Source: Treponema sp. (lineage in GTDB: Bacteria; Spirochaetota; Spirochaetia; Treponematales; Breznakiellaceae). From it: a stretch of 36,287 nucleotides of DNA. The stretch is from assembly GCA_031286095.1 (NCBI GenBank), contig JAITUY010000217.1, positions 1 through 36,287 of the forward strand, in the 5' to 3' direction. Both the position numbers and the translations under genes were made by a program. This document shows, piece by piece, positions 17,135 to 26,519 of the stretch. Under the pieces are notes generated by a model. That model was not told the DNA's origin. It did no database searches and worked only from the letters and a program-made list of their open reading frames with translations. Each line of letters begins with the position of its first letter. The stretch's first letter is position 1.

Positions 17135-19114
17135 TCACTGGGATAGACGGGCAATTTCGTCCCTAATCGCCGCCGCTTGCTCAAATTCAAGATTTTTCGC
17201 GTGTTCAAGCATCTCGCCCTCCAGAGCCTTAATCAACTGTTTGCGCTGTGCGGGTATTAGCGTATTAAACGACTTTTTAAGCACTTCGACCGTACTTGCC
17301 GCTGTCTCATCGGCTTCCTCGATATGGCGGGTCAGTATTTCCGCGATTGCTTTTTTGACCGTCGCGGGCGTTATGCCGTGTTTTTTGTTATAGGCGATCT
17401 GTATTTCTCTTCTGCGGTTGGTTTCGGCAATAGCCTTTTCCATCGCCTCGCTCATGCGATCGGCGTACATGATAACCTTTCCGGCGGCATTACGCGCCGC
17501 CCGCCCGATAATTTGTACAAGGCTTGTAAGCGACCGCAAAAAGCCAATCTTGTCCGCGTCTAAAATCGCTATAAACGAAACTTCCGGCAGATCAATGCCT
17601 TCGCGTAACAGGTTAATCCCGACAAGTATGTCAAAATCGCCCTGCCGCAACTGGGTAAGAATTTCCACCCTCTCGATTGTTTCAACCTCGCTGTGAATGT
17701 AGCGGACTTTCAATCCAAGACCGGTAAGGTAATCGGTTAAATCTTCCGCCATTTTTTTTGTCAGGGTAAGGATAAGCGAGCGCTCTCCGGCCTTGATCCG
17801 TTTCTGCACTTCGCCGTAAATGTCCTCCATTTGCCCTTCGCTTGCCCGTACTTCGATTTCAGGGTCTAATAGGCCGGTTGGACGGATTAACTGCTGAACC
17901 ACCCGCGCCGACTGCTCAATTTCGGTCTTGCCTGGCGTGGCGGAGACAAAAACAGTCTTGTCCAGCCGCTCGACAAATTCGTCGTAGCGAAGGGGGCGGT
18001 TGTCCAAAGCGCATGGCAGGCGGAAACCGTATTCAACAAGGTTTTGTTTGCGACTGTGATCGCCAGCATACATCGCGCCTAACTGCGGAAGTGTAACGTG
18101 GCTTTCGTCGATGAACGTAAGATGTTCCTTTGGCAGATAATCGACAAGAGTGTCAGGCGATTCGCCCGGTTTGCGCCCTGCCAAAATCGCGGAATAATTT
18201 TCTATGCCAGAACAGTAGCCCATTTCCGTAAGCATTTCGATGTCGTATTCAACGCGGGCTTTAAGCCGTTCCGCTTCCCGTATTTTTCCGTTTGCCTTAA
18301 AAAACTCCAGCCTTTCTTTTAACTCTTTCCTGATTGCACCTAACGCATTTTGAACCATGTCTGCCGGCATGACGAACTGTTTTGCGGGATAAATGAGCGC
18401 GTGATCGATTTCTTCAAGTATTTCGCCTGAAACCGGATCGAACCGCCTTATGCGTTCGACAACATCCCAGTCAAGATCGATGCGGTAGGCTTCTTCCATG
18501 TAGGCGGGAAAAATTTCCAGCGTGTCGCCACGCCTGCGGAAGCGTCCGCGCTCAAGAACGGCGTCATTGCGTTCGTATTGCAGTTCAACAAAACGGCGGA
18601 TTAGCGCGTCAACATCGATGGTTTCGCCTTTTGAACATGTGGCGGTCATCTTTCGGTACACTTCCGGCGTAACCATGCCGTAGATACATGACACTGTCGC
18701 CACAATGATAACGTCCTCGCGTTCCATCATGCTTCTTGCCGCAGACAGTCTCATTCGCTCGATCTCGTCGTTTATGGACGCGTCTTTTTCGATATAAAGG
18801 TCTCTGCTTGCGACATACGCTTCCGGCTGGTAATAATCGTAGTAGGAGACAAAATACTCAACCGCGTTATCCGGAAAAAATCCTTTGAACTCGCGGTAAA
18901 GCTGGGCGGCAAGCGTTTTGTTGTGGCTGACAATCAATGTGGGCATTTGCACTTTTTCGATTAACTTTGCCATAGTGAAGGTTTTGCCCGAACCTGTAAC
19001 GCCCTGCAATGTCTGGTATTTGTCTCCCGCCCTGATACCGTCCGCAAGCGCCGCTATCGCCTCGCCCTGGTCGCCCGCCGGTTTGAAAGGGGACACTACT
19101 TTGAATTTACGCAT
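17135..19114 (-). CDS. uvrB: Excinuclease ABC subunit B
   Basis: FKPAGDQGEAIAALADGI…TLQGVTGSGKTFTMA…FVSYYDYYQPEAYV…LVGINLLREGIDLPEVSFIAILDADK; C-terminal UVR motif. Confidence 0.98.
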   Translation of the reverse strand: MRKFKVVSPFKPAGDQGEAIAALADGIRAGDKYQTLQGVTGSGKTFTMAKLIEKVQMPTLIVSHNKTLAAQLYREFKGFFPDNAVEYFVSYYDYYQPEAYVASRDLYIEKDASINDEIERMRLSAARSMMEREDVIIVATVSCIYGMVTPEVYRKMTATCSKGETIDVDALIRRFVELQYERNDAVLERGRFRRRGDTLEIFPAYMEEAYRIDLDWDVVERIRRFDPVSGEILEEIDHALIYPAKQFVMPADMVQNALGAIRKELKERLEFFKANGKIREAERLKARVEYDIEMLTEMGYCSGIENYSAILAGRKPGESPDTLVDYLPKEHLTFIDESHVTLPQLGAMYAGDHSRKQNLVEYGFRLPCALDNRPLRYDEFVERLDKTVFVSATPGKTEIEQSARVVQQLIRPTGLLDPEIEVRASEGQMEDIYGEVQKRIKAGERSLILTLTKKMAEDLTDYLTGLGLKVRYIHSEVETIERVEILTQLRQGDFDILVGINLLREGIDLPEVSFIAILDADKIGFLRSLTSLVQIIGRAARNAAGKVIMYADRMSEAMEKAIAETNRRREIQIAYNKKHGITPATVKKAIAEILTRHIEEADETAASTVEVLKKSFNTLIPAQRKQLIKALEGEMLEHAKNLEFEQAAAIRDEIARLSQ

Positions 19115-19184
19115 AAATCAGTTTCTATTAATATCACAGAATTTTTGTATTGGCAATTACAGTGTTCTTGCATAAAATAGAGAT

Positions 19185-19844
19185 ATGAAATTAACAATGG
19201 AAAAAGAAGTCCAGGACGCTATCGCTAAAGAAGGCATTATTGCGGTTCTGGAAATTGAAAACGAGCAGAACGCGCCTTCTGTTGCAAAGGCGTTACTTGA
19301 AGGCGGAGTTACAGTAATCGAGCTTGCACTGCGCACGCATGCGGCAATCCCTTCAATTTTACGGATCGCGAAAGAAGTTCCGCAGATGTATATAGGAGTT
19401 GGCACTATAATTGAGACGGGACAGTCTGCAATGTTAAAAAAAATTGAAAATGTGCGCTTCGGTGTTTCTCCTGGAATAAATCCTGAAATTGTCAAAGAAG
19501 CGATTTCTGTTGATTTACCTTTTGCGCCCGGCATTGCGACTCCAAGCGAGCTGGAGCAGGCAATTTCTCTTAACTGCCGCGTTGTCAAACTTTTCCCCGC
19601 GGAAGGCATGGGGGGATTAAGCTATCTAAAAAATATCAACGCCCCCTATAATCACTTAGAGATAAAATATATTCCATTAGGGGGCGTCTCCGTAAACAAC
19701 CTTGCCAATTACGCGAAATTCAGCCCCGTGCTTGCAGTCGGCGGAAGCTGGATAGCGAACAAAGAACTGATCAATGCCAAAGACTGGGGCGGAATTACCA
19801 AAAGGGCTAAAGAGGCGAAGAATATTTGGAACGGCGAAAGGTAG
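19185..19844 (+). CDS. eda: KHG/KDPG aldolase
   Basis: GIIAVLEIENEQNAPSVAKALLEGGVTVIELALRT…IGVGTIIETGQ…FAPGIATPSELEQA…VVKLFPAEGMGGLSYLKNI…PLGGVSVNNLANY. Confidence 0.92.
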   Translation: MKLTMEKEVQDAIAKEGIIAVLEIENEQNAPSVAKALLEGGVTVIELALRTHAAIPSILRIAKEVPQMYIGVGTIIETGQSAMLKKIENVRFGVSPGINPEIVKEAISVDLPFAPGIATPSELEQAISLNCRVVKLFPAEGMGGLSYLKNINAPYNHLEIKYIPLGGVSVNNLANYAKFSPVLAVGGSWIANKELINAKDWGGITKRAKEAKNIWNGER

Positions 19845-19935
19845 AGTAATAGAAATTTTACCACGAACCAACACGAACAAGGGAATAGAAGAACCTCTCG
19901 CGGAAGCGTAGCCCCTTTGGTTTGAGTTGGGTGTC

Positions 19936-20002
19936 TCACAAGTCCTGCAAGAATACTTTTCTATTGACAGCTGTTCGGAAAACTGAAGTTTCCGAACAAC
20001 TC
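19936..20002 (+). repeat. Short dispersed repeat, copy D, with hairpin GTTCGGAAAACTGAAGTTTCCGAAC
   Basis: Aligns with 26430-26519: CTGCAAgAATaCTTTTcTA … AACTGAAGTTTCCGAACAACTCTA. Hairpin at 19973-19997. Confidence 0.7.
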
Positions 20003-20189
20003 TAATATAACAAACAGCAACCCCTGCGTCTTTGCGTCTCCGCGCCTCTGCGAGATGTCTTTTCCGAAACAGCGCAGACGCGATATTACCTTGTTCGTTG
20101 GAAAAAAATTCCCCCGTAAAGTAAAGCGCCATTCATCTGCGCTCATATATATAGTATCCAATGTTGAAATGTTGGATACAGGAGTTTTT

Positions 20190-21803
20190 ATGAGTGTGAT
20201 GGCTTATATGCCCTACGGGGCGGGCGGAATTATTATCCGGGTTGAAGCGGATATTAGAAGGGGCATTCCTGGCGTTGATATTACCGGACTCGCGGAAGGC
20301 GCAGTAAGGGAAGCGCGGGACAGGGTGCGGGCGGCGTTCAGAAATTCAGGGTTCAGTTTTCCTATGGACAGGATATTGATAAACCTCGCGCCGGCTGGAC
20401 TAAAAAAAGACGGAGCCGCGCTTGATTTGCCGATAGCCTTGTCGGTTATGTCAGCGGCCGGGATCGCACCTGTTACGGGAAATCTTCTGGTAATGGGCGA
20501 ACTTGAGCTTTCAGGAAAAATAAGACCGGTGCGTGGAGTGCTTTCCGCCATTGCCGCCGGATTGTCCGAAGGTATTAACGAGTTTATCGTCCCTGCTGAA
20601 AATGCGGGAGAGGCGGCTATTCTTGCGCAAAGGGGCGCGCGTTTTAACGCCGCGGAAAATTTACAAGAAGCGGTTGACGCGCTTTTTATAAGGGAGAGAA
20701 CAGGCTCTCTCCCTGAATTATTTGACGCGCCCTCCCCTGCGGCAACTAACACAGACGGCGCTTTCGGCATTTTCGCAGAGGGCGATTTTTCCGAAGTGCG
20801 CGGACAGACTGTTTACAAACGCGCTCTGGAAATTGCCGCCGCCGGAGGGCATAACGTGCTGGTCTTTGGACCGCCTGGCGCGGGAAAGACAATGCTGGCG
20901 CGCCGTATGACTTCTATAATGGCTCCGCTTACCCCTGACGAGGCAGTCGAAGTAACGCGCCTTTACAGCCTTGCCGGACCCCTTGTAAACAACAGCGACC
21001 GTTATTCGCAACGTTATATCGACCGCCTGATAACAAACGCGCCGTTCCGCGCCCCGCACCATTCGGCCAGCGCGGAGGGCATTCTTGGCGGCGGCAGAAA
21101 TCCGCGCCCGGGAGAAATCAGCCTTGCCCACTTCGGCGTGCTTTTTCTTGACGAAGCGCCGGAATTTAAAATCAATGTACTGCAGGCTCTCCGCGAACCG
21201 CTGGAAGACAGGGTGATAAGCATTTCCAGGGCAGAAGGTCCCGTACGCCTGCCCGCGCAATTTCAAATGCTGATGACGGCAAATTCCTGCCCCTGCGGAC
21301 GGCTCGGTATCCGCGAAACAGATCACGCTTGTTTCTGCTCACCGGAAGAAATCAACCGGTACTGGCGCAAGTTCAGCGGCGCTCTTCTGGACAGGGTAGA
21401 AATCCGCGTCGCTGTCCTTCCGCCAAAAATTGAGGAAATGGGCGGGACAGGCAAAAACACCAAAATCGAAGAAAAAAGCGCCGTTGTTGCGCAGAGGGTC
21501 ATGGCGGCGGTGGAAATACAGCGCTTGCGTTTTAAAGGGACAGAAATCCGCCGAAACGCCATGCTAACCGCCGGAAAAACCGCCGACTTTTGTCCAATGA
21601 GCGAAAAAGCGGAAAGCGCCCTTCACACAGCAATTTCAAAAATGGGGCTTTCCGGCAGGGCTTTTCATGGGATTTTGCGCGTAGCCAGAACAATAGCCGA
21701 CCTTGAGGGCAGGGAAATCATAGAAACAGAACATATTCTCGAGGCTGTCTATCACCGCCGTCTAGGGGAAGACCCTTGGGAAATTTTATCAGTTTTAAGT
21801 TAG
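20190..21803 (+). CDS. comM: YifB/ComM family Mg-chelatase-like AAA ATPase
   Basis: MAYMPYGAGGIIIRVEADIRRGIPGVDITGLAEGAVREARDRVRAA…VFGPPGAGKTMLARR…FRAPHHSASAEGILGGG…LFLDEAPEF. Likely start 20190 after GGAG. Confidence 0.94.
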   Translation: MSVMAYMPYGAGGIIIRVEADIRRGIPGVDITGLAEGAVREARDRVRAAFRNSGFSFPMDRILINLAPAGLKKDGAALDLPIALSVMSAAGIAPVTGNLLVMGELELSGKIRPVRGVLSAIAAGLSEGINEFIVPAENAGEAAILAQRGARFNAAENLQEAVDALFIRERTGSLPELFDAPSPAATNTDGAFGIFAEGDFSEVRGQTVYKRALEIAAAGGHNVLVFGPPGAGKTMLARRMTSIMAPLTPDEAVEVTRLYSLAGPLVNNSDRYSQRYIDRLITNAPFRAPHHSASAEGILGGGRNPRPGEISLAHFGVLFLDEAPEFKINVLQALREPLEDRVISISRAEGPVRLPAQFQMLMTANSCPCGRLGIRETDHACFCSPEEINRYWRKFSGALLDRVEIRVAVLPPKIEEMGGTGKNTKIEEKSAVVAQRVMAAVEIQRLRFKGTEIRRNAMLTAGKTADFCPMSEKAESALHTAISKMGLSGRAFHGILRVARTIADLEGREIIETEHILEAVYHRRLGEDPWEILSVLS

Positions 21804-21820
21804 TCAGCGTAAAGACGAAT

Positions 21821-21853
21821 GTCAATACAAAATATATTGACAAATGTATTGAC
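21821..21853 (+). promoter_or_regulatory. Inverted repeat upstream of brnT (candidate autoregulatory operator)
   Basis: GTCAATACA (21821-21829) / TGTATTGAC (21845-21853), a perfect 9-bp inverted repeat; also two direct TATTGACAAA words and a TTGACA -35-like hexamer. Confidence 0.55.
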
Positions 21854-21875
21854 AAAAAATTAATGGAGGAGTATA

Positions 21876-22157
21876 ATGAAAATAAGGTTTGAGTGGGACG
21901 AGAAGAAAAACGCCAAAAACAAAAGGAAACACGGGGTTTCTTTTAAAAACGCAAAAAGGGTTTTCTTCGATCCTAAACGCTTTGAAGAATTTGACAGAAA
22001 ACACAGTTTTTTTGAAGAGCGGTGGATAACTGTTGGTTTTTCAGATTTGATTTGGCTTACAGTTGTGTTTACGGAAAGAAATGGCTATGTCAGAATAATT
22101 TCTGCCAGAAATGCAAATAAAAAAGAAGAGGAGGCGTATTTTTATGGGTATTGTTAG
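21876..22157 (+). CDS. brnT: BrnT family type II toxin
   Basis: FEWDEKKNAKNKRKHGVSFKNAKRVFFDPKR…ERWITVGFSDLIWLTVVFTERNGYVRIISARNANKKEEEAYF. Confidence 0.92.
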   Translation: MKIRFEWDEKKNAKNKRKHGVSFKNAKRVFFDPKRFEEFDRKHSFFEERWITVGFSDLIWLTVVFTERNGYVRIISARNANKKEEEAYFYGYC

Positions 22158-22455
22158 AACAATCTCAGATGGAACTGAACCATTAACGGAAGAAGATTTA
22201 CAAGAGTTGGAGGCCTTAAAAACCAGACCTATAGATTACAGTGATATTCCTAATTATAGCCGTGAAGAAATACGGGAAATGAGGCGCTATGCGGAAGAAA
22301 AACGCAAAGAACAAAGAAAAAAAATGTTTTCTTTACGGCTGGAGACATCAACTGTTGACTGGTGGAAGTCTTTAGGAGAAGGTTACACGGCTCTTATGGC
22401 AAAGTTTTTAGATAGCGCAAAGAAGCATCCTGAATGGGTCAAAGAATGTCTTTAA
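22144..22455 (+). CDS. brnA: BrnA family antitoxin
   Basis: ATG 22144 after GAGGAGG, overlapping brnT by 14 bp; LRLETSTVDWWKSLGEGYTALMAKFLDSAKKHPEW is BrnA/CopG-like. Confidence 0.85.
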   Translation: MGIVRTISDGTEPLTEEDLQELEALKTRPIDYSDIPNYSREEIREMRRYAEEKRKEQRKKMFSLRLETSTVDWWKSLGEGYTALMAKFLDSAKKHPEWVKECL

Positions 22456-23354
22456 AACGCCAGTTCTGGTATCGCTGAAAGAATAGCGTCGTCTACCTTT
22501 CTCCCCCTGCTTGAATAGCCAAGTTTCCTGTCGGGGCGGACATTGCCGTGGAAGTCGCTCCCCTCAGTAACGTATAGCCCCAGCGATTTTCCCAAAGCCT
22601 CAAGCCGTCTGCAGGAGCCGGGTTTGGCTGTAGGATGCCATGCTTCAATGCCCATAAGTCCGCGATCCTTAAGGTGTTTTATCAGATCGGGAAGCCGCCC
22701 CCATGCTACAAAGAGCGAAATAGGGTGCGCAAGAACGGGAATGCCGCCAGATTCGCGTATCAGTGACACAGCCTCCTCGAAAACCATTCCCTCTTTCGGC
22801 ACATACAGGGGCTTTCCAGCGCCTAAATAACGGTCAAACGCTTGATTCACGCTTTTTACAATGTTTTTTTTCACCAAAAGCGCCGCAAAATGAGGCCGTC
22901 CCAGCGAATGCCCGTCTATTTTACCTGATTTTTCCGTGTTACCATGTTCAGTAATAGCCAAAAGCTCTTCCCAAGTCGCGTCAATGCTTAATTCGTGCAT
23001 TCTATCCAGTATTTTACGGCTTCTTTCCTCCCGGCCGTGCAATAATTTGTCGATAGCGGCAATAAATTTCTGTGTCGGCGAGCGAATTCCCAGTCCAAGA
23101 AGGTGAAATTCGCCTCCAGGACCCACTCCAGAAACATTTTTCTCCCCATTCCAGTTGATATTTATCTCTATTCCGGGAATAAACCGTAAATTTTCGGCAA
23201 AAGCCGTCTTCATTGCGCTTTCCAGACCGTTAATGTTATCATGATCGGTAAGGGCAATGGCGCTAAGCCCATGCCTGACAGCCTCTTTTATGAGCTGTTC
23301 AGGGCTAAAGTCCCCGTCAGAAATATTGGAATGGGTGTGTAAATCTATCACCAA
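22452..23354 (-). CDS. PHP-domain phosphoesterase (TrpH/Rnm-like)
   Basis: MVIDLHTHSNISDGDFSPEQLIKEAVRHGLSAIALTDHDNINGLE…PGIEININ…VLAHPIS…YVTEGSDFHG. Confidence 0.9.
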   Translation of the reverse strand: MVIDLHTHSNISDGDFSPEQLIKEAVRHGLSAIALTDHDNINGLESAMKTAFAENLRFIPGIEININWNGEKNVSGVGPGGEFHLLGLGIRSPTQKFIAAIDKLLHGREERSRKILDRMHELSIDATWEELLAITEHGNTEKSGKIDGHSLGRPHFAALLVKKNIVKSVNQAFDRYLGAGKPLYVPKEGMVFEEAVSLIRESGGIPVLAHPISLFVAWGRLPDLIKHLKDRGLMGIEAWHPTAKPGSCRRLEALGKSLGLYVTEGSDFHGNVRPDRKLGYSSRGRKVDDAILSAIPELAF

Positions 23355-23489
23355 GAGTATTGTAGCAATTTTTTCCCATTAATTCATCACATTTACCGAT
23401 AATTAAGGTAAGTGTCATTAGATCAGGAAATAAGCGCATTGATCAACCATGATATTTTGCTTAAAATTGTAGTAAAGGACGGTCTTTAA

Positions 23490-24728
23490 GTGTTTGAATA
23501 CACCTTGGAAAGTGGAGTAATTGTTTCCCCGGGTAAAAAACCATATTCAGGAAAGTTGGGAATTAAAGGGGAAAAAATATCTTCACCTTGCGGTTCTGTA
23601 AAAATTGATTTAAAAGGAAATTCTTTTATTTATCCTTCTCTTATTAATACGCATGATCACTTACAGGGAAATTACCGTCCGCCCGTCGGTCCGCAAAACG
23701 GAAACTTCTATCTTACATGGTTGCCTTGGGACAATGACTTAAAAGCGTCAGATACCTTTAAAGAGCGCTCACAGTTAACAAGGGAAGACCTTTACGCTCT
23801 TTCGGGTTACAAGTGCCTGTTTTCCGGCGTAACGACGGTGAACGATCACTTTCCGCATAAATTTAATAGTCAGATATTACCCACACTGCCTGTAAGGGCT
23901 ATTCAGGAATACACTATTGAGCATGAATGTTCTTCTTATGATCTTAAGTGGGGAGACGGCATAGAAATTGAGCATGAAATTGCTGTAAAAAACAAATGGC
24001 CGTTTATCACTCATCTTTCTGAAGGTTTTGACAATGAAGCGATGCACAGTATAGAGAAACTGGAAAAAATGAACGTGCTGGACAATCACTGTTTATTCAT
24101 TCACTGTATAGGTTTTAGCGACGAGGATATTTTAAAAGTCGCAAAAGCGGGGGCAAGTATTTCATGGTGCGGTTTTTCCAATATGTTTATGTTTAACGTA
24201 ACAGCTAAAGTACGGAAGATGATTAAAGCGGGAGTAAATGTTACAATCGGGACAGATTCTTCCGCGACAGGTTCAGCTAACCTTCTTGCGGAAATTAAAT
24301 ACGACAGGGAACTGTACCGCAATCTTTACGGTGAGGATATCGGCGCGGAGAATTTGTTCAATATGACGACAATAAACGCGGCAAAAGCCTTTTGGATGCA
24401 GGATAAAACAGGCAGTTTGGACGAAGGCAAGTTAGGCGACATTCTTGTTTTAAAAGCTAATAACAGCGATCCTTATGAAAATATTGTTAATGCCGGTATG
24501 CATGATATTGAATTGCTGGTTTTGGGCGGAGTGCCAATATACGGCGAGACGCGTTTCCTTGATATTTTTAACGGGAAACTTCCCGGTGATTATACGCAAA
24601 TAAAGGTTGGTAATAAATTGATGTTTGTAAAAGGCGACCCTGCGGGTCTTTACAAGTCAGCCAGAAAAAAAATCGGCTTTAAAAAAGAGCTGGATTTTTT
24701 GCCCTTTGAGCCGGAACAGGAAGGTTAA
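23490..24728 (+). CDS. Amidohydrolase family protein (ATZ/TRZ-like)
   Basis: INTHDHLQGN; FSGVTTVNDH; FITHLSEG; LFIHCIGFS; VTIGTDSSATGSANLLAEI; GSLDEGKLGDILVL. GTG start. Confidence 0.85.
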   Translation: MFEYTLESGVIVSPGKKPYSGKLGIKGEKISSPCGSVKIDLKGNSFIYPSLINTHDHLQGNYRPPVGPQNGNFYLTWLPWDNDLKASDTFKERSQLTREDLYALSGYKCLFSGVTTVNDHFPHKFNSQILPTLPVRAIQEYTIEHECSSYDLKWGDGIEIEHEIAVKNKWPFITHLSEGFDNEAMHSIEKLEKMNVLDNHCLFIHCIGFSDEDILKVAKAGASISWCGFSNMFMFNVTAKVRKMIKAGVNVTIGTDSSATGSANLLAEIKYDRELYRNLYGEDIGAENLFNMTTINAAKAFWMQDKTGSLDEGKLGDILVLKANNSDPYENIVNAGMHDIELLVLGGVPIYGETRFLDIFNGKLPGDYTQIKVGNKLMFVKGDPAGLYKSARKKIGFKKELDFLPFEPEQEG

Positions 24729-24730
24729 TA

Positions 24731-25720
24731 ATGCCAAAACCACTTCAATACCGTACAGGTTCGCTTATATATTTTCAGGGAGACCCTGCGGATAAAATTT
24801 ATATTCTGCAAAACGGCAAAGTAAGCCTTGTTTCTCAGGATATAGAAACCGGGGAGGATATACGCGAATCGGTACAGCCGGGTGAATTCTTTGGAGTTAA
24901 GTCCGCGCTGGGACGTTATCCCCGCGAGGAAAACGCCATGGCGTTATCTGATACCAGTCTTATGGTCTTTACCGTACAAGAATTTGAAGCCGTAGCGATG
25001 GCAAATTCAAGAATTATTTTGAAAATGCTAAAGGTTTTTTCAAACCAGATGAGGCGCGTGCATAAACAGGTGTCAAAGCTGATGGCAAAGGAAGAAGAAC
25101 CGCCGGCCGACGGCTTGTTCGATATAGGTGAATTTTACCTTAAGAATAAACGGTTCTCGCAAGCCAAATATGTTTTCAGCCGCTATCTGATATATTATCC
25201 TTCCGGCAAGAACGCGTTTCAGGCGACAAAAAATCTTGAAATCGCGGAGAACGCGCTTTCCCGCTACGGAGACGGCAAAGGTCCAGGCGTTGCCGTAAGC
25301 GCGGGCGGGCCCCCGCCGCCTGCAGGCGGTTCCGCCATAGACAACCCTTCCAAAATTTACAATGACGCTATTATTCTTGTTTCGCATGGCAAATATCAGG
25401 AAGCGTTTATGTCGTTTAAATTGATAGTGGACTCCGGTGCGGATGCGGAATGGACGTCAAAAGCGGCGTATGAGATCGGGCGCTGTATGTTTATGATGAG
25501 CAAGTTTGACGACAGCCTGAAATATTTAACAAATGTGCTTACAAAATATCCGAAACATCCGAATCTTCTGGACGCCATGCTTGTTATTGGACAGTGCCAT
25601 GAAAAGATGGGCAGAAAAGATCAGGCGGCGGCTTTCTTTAAAAAAATTATTTCCATGGGTAGCAGTAATGACGGCACTACGGAAAAAGCAAAACGGGCGT
25701 TATTAGCCCTGGGAGCGTAA
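24731..25720 (+). CDS. Cyclic-nucleotide-binding domain protein with C-terminal TPR repeats
   Basis: GSLIYFQGDPADKIYILQNGKVSLVSQDIETGEDIRESVQPGEFFGVKSALG; C-terminal TPR-like KYQEAFMSFKLIVDSGADAEWTSKAAYEIGRCMFMMSKFDDSLKYLTNVL. Confidence 0.8.
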   Translation: MPKPLQYRTGSLIYFQGDPADKIYILQNGKVSLVSQDIETGEDIRESVQPGEFFGVKSALGRYPREENAMALSDTSLMVFTVQEFEAVAMANSRIILKMLKVFSNQMRRVHKQVSKLMAKEEEPPADGLFDIGEFYLKNKRFSQAKYVFSRYLIYYPSGKNAFQATKNLEIAENALSRYGDGKGPGVAVSAGGPPPPAGGSAIDNPSKIYNDAIILVSHGKYQEAFMSFKLIVDSGADAEWTSKAAYEIGRCMFMMSKFDDSLKYLTNVLTKYPKHPNLLDAMLVIGQCHEKMGRKDQAAAFFKKIISMGSSNDGTTEKAKRALLALGA

Positions 25721-25721
25721 A

Positions 25722-26372
25722 ATGGCTATGGATTTGGCCGCGTTTGGCCGTTTTTCACGGACATTTCAGCCGGGCGATATAATTTTCTCCGAGTATGAAC
25801 TTGGCGATACTTTTTACCTTATTCAGTCGGGAAGGGTACAGCTTGTAAAACTTGTCGGGGACATTGAGCGGACGCTTGATGTTTTACAGCCTTCCGAAAT
25901 GTTTGGCGAAATGGCGATTTTGGAAAATTCCCCACGTTCGGCGACCGCGATAGCGCTGGACGAAGTTAAGGTGCTGGAATTTAATTCCCAAAACTTTGAA
26001 ATTCTTTTGCTTGGCAACCCTCAAATTGCCCTGAAACTTTTAAAAATGTTCTGCAAACGTATTTACGATTCAAAACGGCGGTTTATGATTTTGACGCTTC
26101 CTGACTCGCAGACAAAAGTCGCCGACGTATTCCTTATGCTTGATGAAACAGGCGTCGATATAGATAAATCTACCGAGCGCCGCGAATTTAAAACTACTGT
26201 TGAAGGCGTAGCGCACTGGGCGGGAATGTCTGTAAATGAAGTAAGAGATGTTTTAGGTCATTATGTAAATCAACGGCGCGTGGAAATTTTCCCAGACTGT
26301 ATGGTTGTAAAAAATATAAATGATTTTGCCCGTTATGTAACTTCCCGCAGAAAAGACAGCAGAGGCCGTTAG
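25722..26372 (+). CDS. Crp/Fnr-family cyclic-nucleotide-binding regulator with C-terminal HTH-like region
   Basis: GDIIFSEYELGDTFYLIQSGRVQLVK…FGEMAILENSPRSATAIALDEVKVLEF; GVAHWAGMSVNEVRDVLGHYVNQRRVEIFPDCMVV. Confidence 0.82.
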   Translation: MAMDLAAFGRFSRTFQPGDIIFSEYELGDTFYLIQSGRVQLVKLVGDIERTLDVLQPSEMFGEMAILENSPRSATAIALDEVKVLEFNSQNFEILLLGNPQIALKLLKMFCKRIYDSKRRFMILTLPDSQTKVADVFLMLDETGVDIDKSTERREFKTTVEGVAHWAGMSVNEVRDVLGHYVNQRRVEIFPDCMVVKNINDFARYVTSRRKDSRGR

Positions 26373-26410
26373 TCCGAGCGTCTGACCGATAAAAATACAG
26401 TGGACTATTC

Positions 26411-26519
26411 GCAACCATGTCGGTTGCCTTGCAAGTCCTGCATTTTTTCGGCCAAAGCCCTGCAAAAATGCTTTTTTATAAGGTAGTTATTAAGAAACTG
26501 AAGTTTCCGAACAACTCTA
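26411..26519 (+). repeat. Hairpin-rich repeat, copy E, ending at the methyltransferase stop codon
   Basis: GCAACC-atgtc-GGTTGC (26411-26427); GCATTTTT…AAAAATGC; 3' segment AAACTGAAGTTTCCGAACAACTCTA identical to copy D. Confidence 0.65.

Noticed and set aside
20213-21562. Minus-strand ORFs overlapping comM (185, 202, 69, 79 aa)
   Set aside because: Antisense shadows in a GC-rich gene; no recognisable domains.
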